Origin: Loktanella sp. 3ANDIMAR09
GTDB taxonomy: Bacteria; Pseudomonadota; Alphaproteobacteria; Rhodobacterales; Rhodobacteraceae
Direction of reading: 5' to 3'
Assembly: GCF_001420005.1 (NCBI RefSeq)
Contig: NZ_LJAK01000017.1
Span: forward strand, 1-64,000
Length of the DNA: 64,000 bases
Shown: positions 25,165 through 34,224 of the stretch, piece by piece
Numbering within the stretch: the stretch's first letter is position 1
How the letters are laid out: the number at the start of each line of letters is the position of its first letter
Translations under genes and position numbers: made by a program
Notes under the pieces: generated by a model
Databases searched by the model: none
The model's input: only the letters and a program-made list of their open reading frames with translations
Told to the model about the DNA's origin: nothing

Positions 25165-25303
25165 CGCACATCTCCAATACCCTCGGGTAGCAGAATGTGG
25201 TGCGAAATGGGTAGCAAATCAATAACAGTAATATCGACCGAGACTGAAGCTTGCGGTTAAGATATTGGCGCTGAACAAAATAAACTAAAATTTTAATTTA
25301 TTA

Positions 25304-25380
25304 TGGCGGACTGGGGAGGATTCGAACCCCCGACCCCTTGATTCGTAGTCAAGTACTCTATCCAACTGAGCTACCAATCC
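25304..25380 (-). tRNA. tRNA-Arg (anticodon ACG)
   Basis: A 77-nt cloverleaf can be drawn. The acceptor stem is GGATTGG paired with CCAGTCC, the D-arm starts at GCTC, and the anticodon stem is CTTGA/TCAAG around loop CTACGAA (anticodon ACG, normally modified to ICG). The T-arm contains GGTTCGAATCC, the discriminator is G and CCA is encoded at 25304-25306. The 3' end faces the integrase gene, so the 3' half is the probable attachment site of the neighbouring element. I could not find a second copy of this 3' segment (attR) in the window. Confidence 0.95.
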
Positions 25381-25439
25381 GCGTAGGGCTGCATCTAGAC
25401 CTAGCACCCGACTGATGCAAGCCCCCAAAACCGGAAAAT

Positions 25440-26840
25440 TCAGCCGTTCGTGGGGGAAAGTGCAAAATCCGCCTTGGGCAGCCTGATCTCGAACACGGTG
25501 CCGTTTTCGTCGGTCTGGGCCAGCGTCAGGCGACCACCGTGGCCACGTACCAGATCGCCGGCGATCACCAGCCCCAGCCCGATCCCGCCCTTGCGCGCAC
25601 CGCCCTGGAACGGCTGGAAAAGGTGTTCGCGCGCCTTGGCGGGCAGGCCCGGCCCCGTGTCGGCCACGCGAATGCACCATGACGTGTCATCCTCGGCAGC
25701 CGTCACCGCGATTTCGCCAGCGCGGTGCGTCGCGGCAATCGCTTGGCGCGCGTTGCGCACCAGGTTGGTCAGCACACGGTGCATCTGTTCCTCGTCGGCG
25801 CGCAGCATCATCGTGGCCGGGATGTCCTCGGCAAAAGATACGGGATCATCGCCAGCGGCCAGGCGTTCGCCCTCGATCACATCGGCCACGATGCGCGACA
25901 GGTTCACATGATCAAGCCGCGGTGCGGGTTCGTCCGCGCGACCAAACGCCAGCGTGCTTTCGCACAGGTGGACGGCACGGCTGATCGACCCGACCAGCTT
26001 GGGCGCCATGCGTTTGACAAGCGGATCATCGGACCCCTCGATCCGGTCGGTGAACAGCTGCGCAGCCGTCAGGATGTTGCGCAGGTCGTGACTGACCTTG
26101 GCCACAGCGCCCCCCAGCTGCGCGAGCCGGTCCTTTTGCTTGAGCGCGCCGGTCAACTGGGTCTGCATCGCCTGAAGCGCCACCTCGGCGTCTCGCAATT
26201 CTCGCACCCCCGCGCTGGGTGCGATGATGCGGCGCGCATCCTCGGGTGCGGCGGCATAGGCGGTCATGTGATCGACGACACCCTTGATCGGGCGCACCAG
26301 CAGCACGCGCACCGCAAGGAACAGCAAAAACGCGGTGATGACCGAAATAACCGCCGACAGCAGCAACACGTTCAGCCCGTATTCCAGCATCGCCGCGCGC
26401 AGCGGCACCTGCATCATCGTCACCTCGATCAACCGCCCAGCGCCCTGCACCGGGTCACCGATCACGCGGATGATCCGCGGCTGGGTATCCAGCAGGGTCG
26501 CCATCGCATCGCGGATCAGCGTCGAGGCCGAAGGATCGCGCATGTCATAGGTCGCCGAGATCGGCGACGGAATCGGCGATGACAGCGCCAGCTGGCGCGC
26601 ATCGTCGCGCCGCAGCACGACGTTGAACACGCCCGCGTTCTTCAGCAGTTCCGCTTCCAGATCGGGCGAAATCATCGGCCCAGCCTCGACCGCGAGTGAC
26701 GCGATCTGTGCCCGTTCCAGCCGGTCCAGCAGGTAATCCTCGCGGAACCGGGCGACAGAGGGCACGAATATGAACACTTCGGCCAGCATCACAAAGATGA
26801 CGGTCAGGATCAGGAAACGTCCTGAGAGTGTGTTCAGCAT
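25440..26840 (-). CDS. Membrane sensor histidine kinase
   Basis: The 466-residue inner-membrane kinase has two transmembrane helices (about 8-28 and 155-182) around a periplasmic sensor domain of about 125 residues and a HAMP-like linker (VRPIKGVVDHM). The dimerization/phosphoacceptor site is VSHDLRNI (His251). The ATP-binding domain has N-box NLVRNARQAI, G1 DTGPGLP and G2 GGIGLGL. No response regulator is adjacent, so the partner is encoded elsewhere. The signal is unknown. It is the first core-genome gene beyond the tRNA-Arg attachment site. Confidence 0.9.
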   Translation of the reverse strand: MLNTLSGRFLILTVIFVMLAEVFIFVPSVARFREDYLLDRLERAQIASLAVEAGPMISPDLEAELLKNAGVFNVVLRRDDARQLALSSPIPSPISATYDMRDPSASTLIRDAMATLLDTQPRIIRVIGDPVQGAGRLIEVTMMQVPLRAAMLEYGLNVLLLSAVISVITAFLLFLAVRVLLVRPIKGVVDHMTAYAAAPEDARRIIAPSAGVRELRDAEVALQAMQTQLTGALKQKDRLAQLGGAVAKVSHDLRNILTAAQLFTDRIEGSDDPLVKRMAPKLVGSISRAVHLCESTLAFGRADEPAPRLDHVNLSRIVADVIEGERLAAGDDPVSFAEDIPATMMLRADEEQMHRVLTNLVRNARQAIAATHRAGEIAVTAAEDDTSWCIRVADTGPGLPAKAREHLFQPFQGGARKGGIGLGLVIAGDLVRGHGGRLTLAQTDENGTVFEIRLPKADFALSPTNG

Positions 26841-26856
26841 CGCCCCTCCTGAAAGG

Positions 26857-28278
26857 TCAGGGTAGCCAGCGCTGGACCAGACCGACCACCTTTTTCACCG
26901 TATCGCTTTCGAACAGCTTGGGTGTGAAATAGGCGCCCGCCGCCCGTTTGTTAATCTCGTTATAGGTGGGATAGGGCAAAACGGTATTGGAAATCGCCGT
27001 CATCTTGAGGCCGTTGGCGATGGCCATGGACCACATGGCGATCAGCTCTCCGGCCATGTGTCCCACGATGGATGCACCGACCGGTTTGCCCTTGACCACC
27101 ATGACCTTGATCAGGCCCTTGGTTTTCAGTTCCGTATTGGCGCGGTCGTTGTGTTCGAATTCGCTGCGCACCACGGTCAGGGCAGCCCCGTGTTTCTTGC
27201 GCGCCTGCGCCTCGGTCAGACCCACCTGGGCCAGTTCGGGGTCCGTATAGGTGACCCAGGGGATATGATCGGTCCGCGCCTTGGCGGGCAGGCCGAACAT
27301 CAGCGCACGCACCAACTGGCCGCCGTGATAGCCCGCAACATGGGTGAATTGCAGACCACCCGCCACGTCACCGGCGGCATAGACCCGCTTGTTCGTGACA
27401 CTGCGCAGGTTGGCATCCACCTTTAGCCCGCTGCGGTCGTATTTCACCCGCCCCTTTTCCAGGTCCAGCCGGTCGACGTTGACCTTGCGGCCCACGGCCA
27501 TCAACAGATGCGAGCCGGTGAAATCACCCTGCGAGGTATGCACGGTGATCTGGCCCTCATCGCCGCTGACACGTTCGGCCTTGGCGTCCTCGATGATCTC
27601 GACGCCCTCGGCACGCAGGTTGTCCAGCACGATGGCCGCCAGTTCGGGGTCATCCTTGCCCATGGCCTTGGCACCTTCGATCACGGTCACCTTGCACCCC
27701 AACCGCCGATGCGCCTGCGCCATTTCCATGCCGATGGGACCGCCGCCGATGACCAGCAGGTGATCGGGCCGTTCGCGCAGATCGAAAATCGTCTCGTTGG
27801 TATGCACCGTCACGCTGTCCAGCCCGTCGATCGGCGGGACAAGCGGCCCCGACCCCGTCGCCACGACAAAGCGTCGGGCCGTGATGATCGTGTCACCCGC
27901 CTGCACCTCGGTGTCCGAGATGAACCGGGCGTTTTCGCGGATCACGGTGCAGCCCAGTCCCTCGAACCGCTCCTGACTGTCCACCGGCGCGATGGTATCT
28001 ACGACGCGTTGGACGTGGTCCTTGGCGGCGGCATAGTCCACGGCAGGCCAGACATCGGCCACACCGTAGGATTGGTTGTTGATGCCCGCATGGGCGTGCT
28101 TTGCGCTGGCGATCAGCGCCTTGGACGGGATGCAGCCGTAATTCAGGCAATCGCCGCCCATCTTGTGCCCCTCGATCAGGACGACGTCGGCCCCCATCTG
28201 TGCGGCCCCGGCCGCCACCGACAATCCGGCAGAACCAGCACCGATCACACAGAGGTCCGTCTTGATGCGTTTGGTCAT
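26857..28278 (-). CDS. FAD-dependent disulfide oxidoreductase (Lpd/MerA-like)
   Basis: The 473-residue class I pyridine-nucleotide disulfide reductase starts with FAD-binding LCVIGAGSAGLSVAAGAA and carries the redox-active cysteines in GGDCLNYGCIPSKAL. An NAD(P)H-binding GGGPIGMEMAQ and the second FAD motif RVYAAGDVAGG follow, then the dimerization domain. The usual HPT-E motif near the C-terminus reads PYPTYNE, so the catalytic His of true Lpd is absent, pointing to a substrate other than dihydrolipoamide. It starts 1 nt after the stop of the TVP38 gene, so the two form a coupled operon. A longer upstream frame overlaps that gene and is rejected. Confidence 0.88.
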   Translation of the reverse strand: MTKRIKTDLCVIGAGSAGLSVAAGAAQMGADVVLIEGHKMGGDCLNYGCIPSKALIASAKHAHAGINNQSYGVADVWPAVDYAAAKDHVQRVVDTIAPVDSQERFEGLGCTVIRENARFISDTEVQAGDTIITARRFVVATGSGPLVPPIDGLDSVTVHTNETIFDLRERPDHLLVIGGGPIGMEMAQAHRRLGCKVTVIEGAKAMGKDDPELAAIVLDNLRAEGVEIIEDAKAERVSGDEGQITVHTSQGDFTGSHLLMAVGRKVNVDRLDLEKGRVKYDRSGLKVDANLRSVTNKRVYAAGDVAGGLQFTHVAGYHGGQLVRALMFGLPAKARTDHIPWVTYTDPELAQVGLTEAQARKKHGAALTVVRSEFEHNDRANTELKTKGLIKVMVVKGKPVGASIVGHMAGELIAMWSMAIANGLKMTAISNTVLPYPTYNEINKRAAGAYFTPKLFESDTVKKVVGLVQRWLP

Positions 28279-28279
28279 G

Positions 28280-29038
28280 TCAGACCCCTTTCTTGCCGCG
28301 CACGGCCTTGAGTACGATAGGCAGGGCGGCCAGCAGGCACAGACCCAGGATCGGCAACAAGATCGCCGGTTCAAAGATAATGCCCAGATCGGGGGTTTCA
28401 CCCCTGTCAAAGACCTGGCTCAGCCCAGCGCCGACCGAGGTATAGACAACTGCCCCCGGCATGATTCCGAAAAACGTGGACACCGCGAACCGGAACAGCG
28501 GCACACCGACCAGCGCCGGCACAAGGTTCGCCACGAAAAACGGCACCGCGGGCACCAGGCGAATCAGGAACAGCATCGACCACTGGTTTTCGTCGATCCC
28601 GTCCTTGATCCGTTTCACCACACCTTCGCCGGTGTCCATCTTGCGGGCCAGCGTGTCGCCCAACCCCCAGCGCGCCGCCAGAAACAGCGCAACCGCGCCC
28701 AGCGTCGCCCCGGTGACGTTGTAGATGGCCCCCGGCAGCACGGGAAAGGCCTGCGGAAAACTGGCGAACAGGAACCCGCCCGTCAGGGTGGCAATCGTCG
28801 CCCCCGGCAGACTGAACCCCACGATGGCCGCATAGGCCGCGATGAACCCCAGCACGCACAGCAGGTAATTCGCATCCCGAAACGCGATCAGCGCCTCGCG
28901 ATTCTGGCGCAGCGCATCAAAACTGAGGTAGTCGCGCAGCAGCCAAAAACCCAGCAGAGCTGCAATTGCGATACCGATCAGCGGCAATCGCCGCAGGATG
29001 GGGTTGGGCTGATCCGGGGAACTGGGCGACATGGACAC
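28280..29038 (-). CDS. TVP38/TMEM64 (DedA-like, VTT domain) membrane protein
   Basis: The 252-residue polytopic inner-membrane protein has about six hydrophobic segments. It shows the VTT-domain landmarks GFSLPGATIATLTGGFLFA and LRLVPAVPFFVANLVPAL followed by a second re-entrant stretch (GIMPGAVVYTSVGAG). Members of this superfamily move lipids or act in membrane homeostasis. Pairing with a MerA/Lpd-like reductase, as here, suggests a shared redox or metal role, but this is inference. The alternative start two codons in (29032) is equally possible. Confidence 0.85.
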   Translation of the reverse strand: MSMSPSSPDQPNPILRRLPLIGIAIAALLGFWLLRDYLSFDALRQNREALIAFRDANYLLCVLGFIAAYAAIVGFSLPGATIATLTGGFLFASFPQAFPVLPGAIYNVTGATLGAVALFLAARWGLGDTLARKMDTGEGVVKRIKDGIDENQWSMLFLIRLVPAVPFFVANLVPALVGVPLFRFAVSTFFGIMPGAVVYTSVGAGLSQVFDRGETPDLGIIFEPAILLPILGLCLLAALPIVLKAVRGKKGV

Positions 29039-29219
29039 TCTTTCTCTTTGGGCGCAGGTGACGGTTGTGACCTACAGTTGGCAGAATGTCGCAGCGGTGA
29101 CAGGCTTCTCACAAGGGGTTGACCGATTTGACGCGATACCGTGCAACTGCGGCCGAATTGTAACATTTGTCTCGTGTCGCATTTCGAAAATGTTTCAGCG
29201 CATTCCGGGCTTGTTTGCG

Positions 29220-29248
29220 TTGACAGCATGTATGGCACCGCCTAAAGG
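29220..29248 (+). promoter_or_regulatory. Probable sigma70 promoter of rpmH
   Basis: TTGACA at 29220-29225 is separated by exactly 17 bp from TAAAGG at 29243-29248, about 65 bp upstream of the rpmH start. No better -35/-10 pair is seen in the divergent region. Confidence 0.55.
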
Positions 29249-29313
29249 ACGGGTCTGAATTGATACGGGCCTTGTATCCATCCGTGGATCGGCCCCCGAA
29301 CCGGAGTTTTGCC

Positions 29314-29448
29314 ATGAAGCGCACATTCCAGCCCAGCAACCGGGTCCGCAAGAACCGTCACGGTTTTCGCGCACGGATGGCGACCAAGGCAGGTCGCAAC
29401 ATCATCAACGCACGCCGCGCCAAGGGCCGGTCGAAGCTGAGCGCGTAA
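29314..29448 (+). CDS. rpmH: 50S ribosomal protein L34
   Basis: The 44-residue product reads [20 protein letters not shown], continues with the conserved [18 protein letters not shown] and ends LSA, full length for L34. The start at 29314 is the family start; an upstream in-frame ATG at 29260 only adds leader. rnpA follows after 11 bp, the nearly universal rpmH-rnpA pair. Confidence 0.98.
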   Translation: MKRTFQPSNRVRKNRHGFRARMATKAGRNIINARRAKGRSKLSA

Positions 29449-29459
29449 GCGCACAGGTT

Positions 29460-29855
29460 TTGAGCGACGTCAACAACAGGCCGCCGGAGGCACCCGACAG
29501 GGTTGCACCGGCGGCCTTGTCGCGTTTGCCGGTCCTGAAAAAGCGGCGTGATTTCATCGCCGCGAGCCACGCGCGCCGTCAGGGCACACCGGGCATCCAC
29601 CTGCAGGGGCGCAACCGCGACGATGGCGATGACACCGTGCGCGTCGGTTTCACCTGTTCGAAAAAGGTCGGCAATGCCGTGGCGCGCAATCGCGCCAAGC
29701 GCCGCCTGCGCGAGGTGGCCCGCCTGACCTTGCCGCAACACGCCCGTCCCGGCTGGGACTACGTTCTGGTCGGCCGCGCTGAACAGACAGCGGCCCTGCC
29801 GTTCACCCAGTTGCAATCCGACCTGATCCGCGCCCTGCGCAAGGTTCACGGGTGA
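29460..29855 (+). CDS. rnpA: Ribonuclease P protein component
   Basis: The 131-residue protein subunit of RNase P matures tRNA 5' ends together with the RNA subunit. The RNR box is present as [17 protein letters not shown], preceded by the substrate-binding core [12 protein letters not shown]. The start is TTG at 29460, 11 bp after rpmH; the N-terminal 20 residues are variable in the family. Its stop overlaps the yidD start. Confidence 0.96.
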   Translation: MSDVNNRPPEAPDRVAPAALSRLPVLKKRRDFIAASHARRQGTPGIHLQGRNRDDGDDTVRVGFTCSKKVGNAVARNRAKRRLREVARLTLPQHARPGWDYVLVGRAEQTAALPFTQLQSDLIRALRKVHG

Positions 29856-30073
29856 CGCCCGGCGCGCGATTGCTGGCGCTGCCGGTGCGCGCCTACCGCC
29901 TTTTGCTGTCGCCCTGGGTCGGGCACGGCTGTCGCTATCACCCCACCTGTTCGGTCTATGCGCTCGAGGCGCTTGAACGACATGGCGCCATCAAGGGCGG
30001 TTGGCTGACCATTCGCCGTATCGCGCGCTGCCACCCCTGGGGCGGCAGCGGCATTGACAACGTGCCGGATTAA
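29852..30073 (+). CDS. yidD: YidD membrane protein insertion efficiency factor
   Basis: The 73-residue protein matches the YidD family with [20 protein letters not shown], three conserved Cys and [12 protein letters not shown]. It helps YidC-dependent insertion at the inner membrane. The start is GTG at 29852, overlapping the rnpA stop (GTGA). yidC is not contiguous but lies 1.5 kb downstream on the same strand. It converges with the DUF3833 gene, the 3' ends overlapping by 4 bp. Confidence 0.95.
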   Translation: MTPGARLLALPVRAYRLLLSPWVGHGCRYHPTCSVYALEALERHGAIKGGWLTIRRIARCHPWGGSGIDNVPD

Positions 30074-30609
30074 TCCGGTTTCTCGAACGAAATGCTGACA
30101 TCACCGATATCGAACCCGTAGCGTTTGACATAGGCGCGGTTGAACAGCCGCTTGTCCGTCAGCAACCACATCCAGTCGTCAAAGGTCACGCGCAACGTTT
30201 CCGACGTGCCATCCGCCGCAGGGATCGGCAGGTCAATCTCGTAGCGCCAGTTGAAACGGTTGTCCTGTTCCTGCCCCACGGCCTGCCCGATCACGCCGGG
30301 CGCGGTGCCGACCCAGCTGTCAGGCCCGGTTTTCGTCAGTGACCAGATCCGCTGTTCGGTGCTGCCGTCCTCATAGACGAAATCCTCGGTCAGGGTCAGG
30401 ACCTCGCCGTCCCATTCACCGGTGATATCCACCACAAAGCTGCGGCGCACCGTGCCCAGCACGTCCTGAAACTGACCGTAGGCCACCAGTTCGCCGTCGA
30501 AAAATTCCTCGAGGTTCAATTTCGGCCCGCCAAGGGTTTCGTCCTCGAACGACGGCTTGCCCGTGCAGGCCGCCAAGACCGCAAAAATCGCTACCGTGAA
30601 AAATCGCAT
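30070..30609 (-). CDS. DUF3833 family lipoprotein
   Basis: The 179-residue product starts [17 protein letters not shown] with lipobox LAAC. The mature part fits DUF3833: [19 protein letters not shown], then a beta-rich lipocalin-like region, [20 protein letters not shown] near the end and the final FEKPD. It is probably an outer-membrane-associated lipoprotein; no biochemical role is established. The start at 30609 is chosen for the signal peptide, with GGAGGGC upstream, over a longer frame from 30651. Confidence 0.85.
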   Translation of the reverse strand: MRFFTVAIFAVLAACTGKPSFEDETLGGPKLNLEEFFDGELVAYGQFQDVLGTVRRSFVVDITGEWDGEVLTLTEDFVYEDGSTEQRIWSLTKTGPDSWVGTAPGVIGQAVGQEQDNRFNWRYEIDLPIPAADGTSETLRVTFDDWMWLLTDKRLFNRAYVKRYGFDIGDVSISFEKPD

Positions 30610-30699
30610 GGGATGCCCTCCTGTTATGTAACGCAGGTAGCGCCACAGCATCGCGTGCCCAGCGCAATTTCACTTGGTCTTGTGCGCTGATCGCAGTAG

Positions 30700-31551
30700 A
30701 TGCAGCCCATGCTAGATGATCCAGAAATCCACCCGCTGTTTTACGGCGCACCCGACACGACCGAGTTTCGCAAGCTGCGCAAGCGGCTGGTGCGCGATAC
30801 CCGCGAGGCGATCGACCGCTACGGCATGATCGAACCCGGCGCACGCTGGCTGGTATGCCTGTCGGGCGGCAAGGACAGCTATACCCTGCTGGCTGTGCTG
30901 CACGAACTCAAATGGCGCGGCCTGCTGCCCGTGGACCTGCTGGCCTGCAATCTGGACCAGGGGCAACCGGGGTTTCCCGCAACGGTCCTGCCGGAATTTC
31001 TGGAAAAAATGGGCGTCCCCCACCGCATCGAATACCGCGACACCTATTCCATCGTGATGGAAAAAACCCCGCAGGGCCGCACCCTGTGCACCATGTGTTC
31101 GCGCCTCCGCCGCGCCAACCTGTACCGTGTCGCCCGCGAAGAAGGCTGCAGCGCCATCGTGCTGGGCCATCACCGCGACGACATTCTGGAAACGTTCTTC
31201 ATGAACCTGTTCCACGGTGGCAAGCTGGCGACCATGCCGCCCAAGCTGCTGAACGACGAAGGCGATCTGTTCGTCTATCGTCCCCTCGCCCATGTGGCCG
31301 AGGCCGATTGCGACAAATTCGCCCGCGCCATGAACTATCCGATCATTCCCTGCGATCTGTGCGGGTCGCAGGACGGTTTGCAGCGCCAGCAGGTGAAACA
31401 GCTGCTGGACAGCTGGGAGGCAAACGCCCCCGGCAGGCGCGGCAAAATGTTCAGCGCGCTGATGAATACGCGCCCCAGTCACCTGCTGGACCCTGCGCTT
31501 TTCGACTTCATGGGGTTGGCGCGCGATCACAAAGACCCTGAAACCTCTTGA
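30700..31551 (+). CDS. ttcA: tRNA 2-thiocytidine(32) synthetase TtcA
   Basis: The 283-residue PP-loop ATPase thiolates cytidine 32 of certain tRNAs using a [4Fe-4S] cluster. It shows the PP-loop SGGKDSYT (about 55), [17 protein letters not shown], and two CxxC pairs (CTMC about 132, CDLC about 224) that hold the cluster. Length and order match TtcA. A second ATG three codons in (30709) is an alternative start. It transcribes divergently from the DUF3833 gene. Confidence 0.95.
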   Translation: MQPMLDDPEIHPLFYGAPDTTEFRKLRKRLVRDTREAIDRYGMIEPGARWLVCLSGGKDSYTLLAVLHELKWRGLLPVDLLACNLDQGQPGFPATVLPEFLEKMGVPHRIEYRDTYSIVMEKTPQGRTLCTMCSRLRRANLYRVAREEGCSAIVLGHHRDDILETFFMNLFHGGKLATMPPKLLNDEGDLFVYRPLAHVAEADCDKFARAMNYPIIPCDLCGSQDGLQRQQVKQLLDSWEANAPGRRGKMFSALMNTRPSHLLDPALFDFMGLARDHKDPETS

Positions 31552-31614
31552 CCTTTGGGGCCTTGGGGGGTTGAACCAACCGGATTCTAAATCAGCGATG
31601 GATAGGCCCGGTTC

Positions 31615-33465
31615 ATGGACGACCAAAACAAGAATCTGATCTTGGCGACAGCCCTCAGCTTTGGGGTTATCCTCGTCTGGTTCCTGCTGTTCCCGCCGCC
31701 CGCGCAGTCGCCCGCCGCGCTCGAGGATGCGACCGCCCAGATGGAAGAGGCGGCGGTGCCCAACGCCGCGCTGACCGACAGCGGTGTGACAGCCCCCACC
31801 GACGCCAGCGCTGACGCGCCGCGCGTGCCGATCGCAACACCTGAAATGGATGGCTCCATCTCCTTGCTGGGTGGCCGCATCGACGACATCAAGCTGACCC
31901 GGTACCGCGAAGAGGTTGACCCGGATTCGCCCCAGGTCACGCTGTTGTCGCCCGCGGGCACACCTGACGCCTATTTCGCCAGCTTTGGCTGGGCCGCCGT
32001 GACCGGTGTGGACGCCGCCAACGTGCCCGGCCCCGACACGCTGTGGTCACTCGAAAACGGCGAGACCTTGACCCCCGACAGCCCCATCACCTTGGCCTGG
32101 GACAACGGTGCCGGTCAAATTTTCCGCACCGAAATCGCGGTCGATGACAAGTTCATGTTCGACGTGACCCAATCCGTCGAAAACACCGGCACTGCCGAAA
32201 TCGCGATCCGTCCCTATGGCCTGATCCGCCAGTACGGTATTCCGTCAGACGTCGAAAATTTCTTTATCCTGCACGAAGGTCTGGTCCGCATGACCGACGG
32301 CGAGCTGGAAGAAACGAAATACGGCAATATCGAGGATTACAACATCGATCCCGCCGAAGGCACCAACGCCGAACGGCTGGACGTCACGGGCAGCGGGTGG
32401 ATCGGCTACACCGGCCACTACTGGATGACGACGCTGATTCCGCAGGACGGCACGCCGTTCCGGTCCACGTCGAAATATTTCCCCAGCCGCGACATCTTTC
32501 AGGCCGAGGCGGTGCAGATGCCCGTCAACGTGGCCGCAGGGGCATCGGCCACCGTCACCACCCAGTTGTTTGCCGGGGCCAAGGAATGGGAGGCCATCCG
32601 CGACTACGAACGCGCTGGCGTGCTGAACTTTGTCGACAGCATCGACTGGGGCTGGTTCTTTTTCCTGACCAAGCCGATTTTCTGGGTCCTGCACCACATC
32701 AACATCGTGATCGGCAACATGGGCTGGTCGATCATCGGCCTGACCTTTGTGCTGAAACTCATCGTGCTGCCGCTGGCCTACAAATCCTATGTCAGCATGG
32801 CCAAGATGAAAGAACTTCAGCCCGAAATGGAAAAGCTGAAGGAAAAGGCCGGCGACGACCGCCAGCAGCTCCAGCAGGGCATGATGAAACTGTACAAGGA
32901 CAACAAGGTGAACCCAGCCGCCGGTTGTTTGCCGATCCTGTTGCAGATCCCGATCTTCTTTTCGCTGTACAAGGTGATCTTTGTCACCATCGAACTGCGC
33001 CACGCACCTTGGGTCGGCTGGATCAACGACCTGTCCGCACCGGACCCGTCCTCGATCCTGAACCTGTTCGGCCTGCTGCCCTGGGGCGTGCCGGATCCCG
33101 CGTCGATCTTTGCGCTGGTCAGCCTTGGTATCCTGCCGATCCTGCTGGGCATCTCGATGTGGTTGCAGCAGAAACTGAACCCGACCCCCACCGACCCCAC
33201 GCAAAAGATGATCTTTGCCTGGATGCCCTGGGTGTTCATGTTCATGCTCGGCAACTTTGCATCGGGTCTGGTGCTGTACTGGATCACCAACAACACGATC
33301 ACATTCGTGCAGCAGTACATCATCATGCGCAGCCACGGGGCCAAGCCTGACGTGTTCGGCAACATCAAGGAATCGTTCCAGCGGCGCAAGGACGCCAAGG
33401 CAGCGGTGCCCGCCAACACGAACAAGGCCCCCAAGGCTAAATCCACCAAGGACAAGGCCAAGTAG
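31615..33465 (+). CDS. yidC: Membrane protein insertase YidC
   Basis: The 616-residue product has the Gram-negative architecture. An N-terminal anchor (NLILATALSFGVILVWFLLF) precedes a large periplasmic beta-sandwich (about 60-345). Five C-terminal membrane segments (about 350-570) include the conserved PLAYKSYVSMAKMKELQPEM coiled loop and GCLPILLQIPIFFSLYKV. The tail is Lys/Ala-rich (KAPKAKSTKDKAK) and probably binds ribosomes. It inserts proteins with or without Sec. The MOSC gene begins at the next base after its stop. Confidence 0.97.
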   Translation: MDDQNKNLILATALSFGVILVWFLLFPPPAQSPAALEDATAQMEEAAVPNAALTDSGVTAPTDASADAPRVPIATPEMDGSISLLGGRIDDIKLTRYREEVDPDSPQVTLLSPAGTPDAYFASFGWAAVTGVDAANVPGPDTLWSLENGETLTPDSPITLAWDNGAGQIFRTEIAVDDKFMFDVTQSVENTGTAEIAIRPYGLIRQYGIPSDVENFFILHEGLVRMTDGELEETKYGNIEDYNIDPAEGTNAERLDVTGSGWIGYTGHYWMTTLIPQDGTPFRSTSKYFPSRDIFQAEAVQMPVNVAAGASATVTTQLFAGAKEWEAIRDYERAGVLNFVDSIDWGWFFFLTKPIFWVLHHINIVIGNMGWSIIGLTFVLKLIVLPLAYKSYVSMAKMKELQPEMEKLKEKAGDDRQQLQQGMMKLYKDNKVNPAAGCLPILLQIPIFFSLYKVIFVTIELRHAPWVGWINDLSAPDPSSILNLFGLLPWGVPDPASIFALVSLGILPILLGISMWLQQKLNPTPTDPTQKMIFAWMPWVFMFMLGNFASGLVLYWITNNTITFVQQYIIMRSHGAKPDVFGNIKESFQRRKDAKAAVPANTNKAPKAKSTKDKAK

Positions 33466-34224
33466 ATGGTGCCACAACCGATGGGGAGCGTCGCCGCCCT
33501 GTGGCGTCACCCCATCAAGAGCCACGGCCGCGAGGCGCTGGACCGCGTGACACTGATCAAGGGGCAGACGATGCCCTGGGACCGCCGCTGGGCCGTGACC
33601 CACGACCGCAGCCGCGACAGTGACGGCTGGGACGTTTGCCGCAACTTCATGATCGGGGCGATCACACCTGCGCTGGCAGGACTGTGGGCGCGGCTCGACA
33701 CGGCAACGGCAACCGTGACGCTGTCGCATGTGGAACTTGGGGATCTGACGTTTCGCCCCGATGATTCCGAAGATATCGCACGGTTCCTCGAATGGGTCGC
33801 ACCGCTGACCGGTGACGGCCCGCAACCGCGGGGTATCGTCAGCGCAGGCGACCGCGGCATGACCGACAGCGATTTTGCCAGCCTGTCCGTCATGTCCACC
33901 GCCAGCCACGACGCTGTTGCAAACGCCGTAGGCGGTCCGCTGGAACAGACCCGCTGGCGCGGCAACATCTGGCTGGACGGATTTGCCGCCTGGGACGAAT
34001 TCAACTGGTATGGCCGCGGCCTGCGGATCGGTGATGTGATGCTCGACATCGTGGACCCGATCGAACGCTGCGCCCATACCCGTGCAAACCCCGTGACGGG
34101 CCAGCGTGATCTGGATACTGTCGCGGTATTGCGCGATAGGTTCGGTCACACGGATTTCGGCGTTTACGCCATCGTCACCCAGGGTGGCACAATCGAACTT
34201 GGCGACACGGCAGAGGTGATCTGA
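33466..34224 (+). CDS. MOSC-domain protein
   Basis: The 252-residue product has a MOSC N-terminal beta-barrel start (VAALWRHPIKSHGREAL). The MOSC core includes RGNIWLDGFAAWDEFNWYGR and IEPIERCAHTRA-type text (here VDPIERCAHTRANPVTGQRD) with the conserved Cys expected to bind molybdenum cofactor or transfer sulfur. The start ATG lies immediately after the yidC stop, and its own stop overlaps the engB start (TGATG). It is therefore tightly coupled between two housekeeping genes; its substrate is not known. Confidence 0.85.
   Translation: MVPQPMGSVAALWRHPIKSHGREALDRVTLIKGQTMPWDRRWAVTHDRSRDSDGWDVCRNFMIGAITPALAGLWARLDTATATVTLSHVELGDLTFRPDDSEDIARFLEWVAPLTGDGPQPRGIVSAGDRGMTDSDFASLSVMSTASHDAVANAVGGPLEQTRWRGNIWLDGFAAWDEFNWYGRGLRIGDVMLDIVDPIERCAHTRANPVTGQRDLDTVAVLRDRFGHTDFGVYAIVTQGGTIELGDTAEVI

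Noticed and set aside
32245-34149. 634-residue minus-strand open frame opposite yidC and the MOSC gene
   Set aside because: Antisense shadow of GC-rich coding sequence; His/Gln/Asp-rich translation with no domain, while the plus strand encodes clear proteins.
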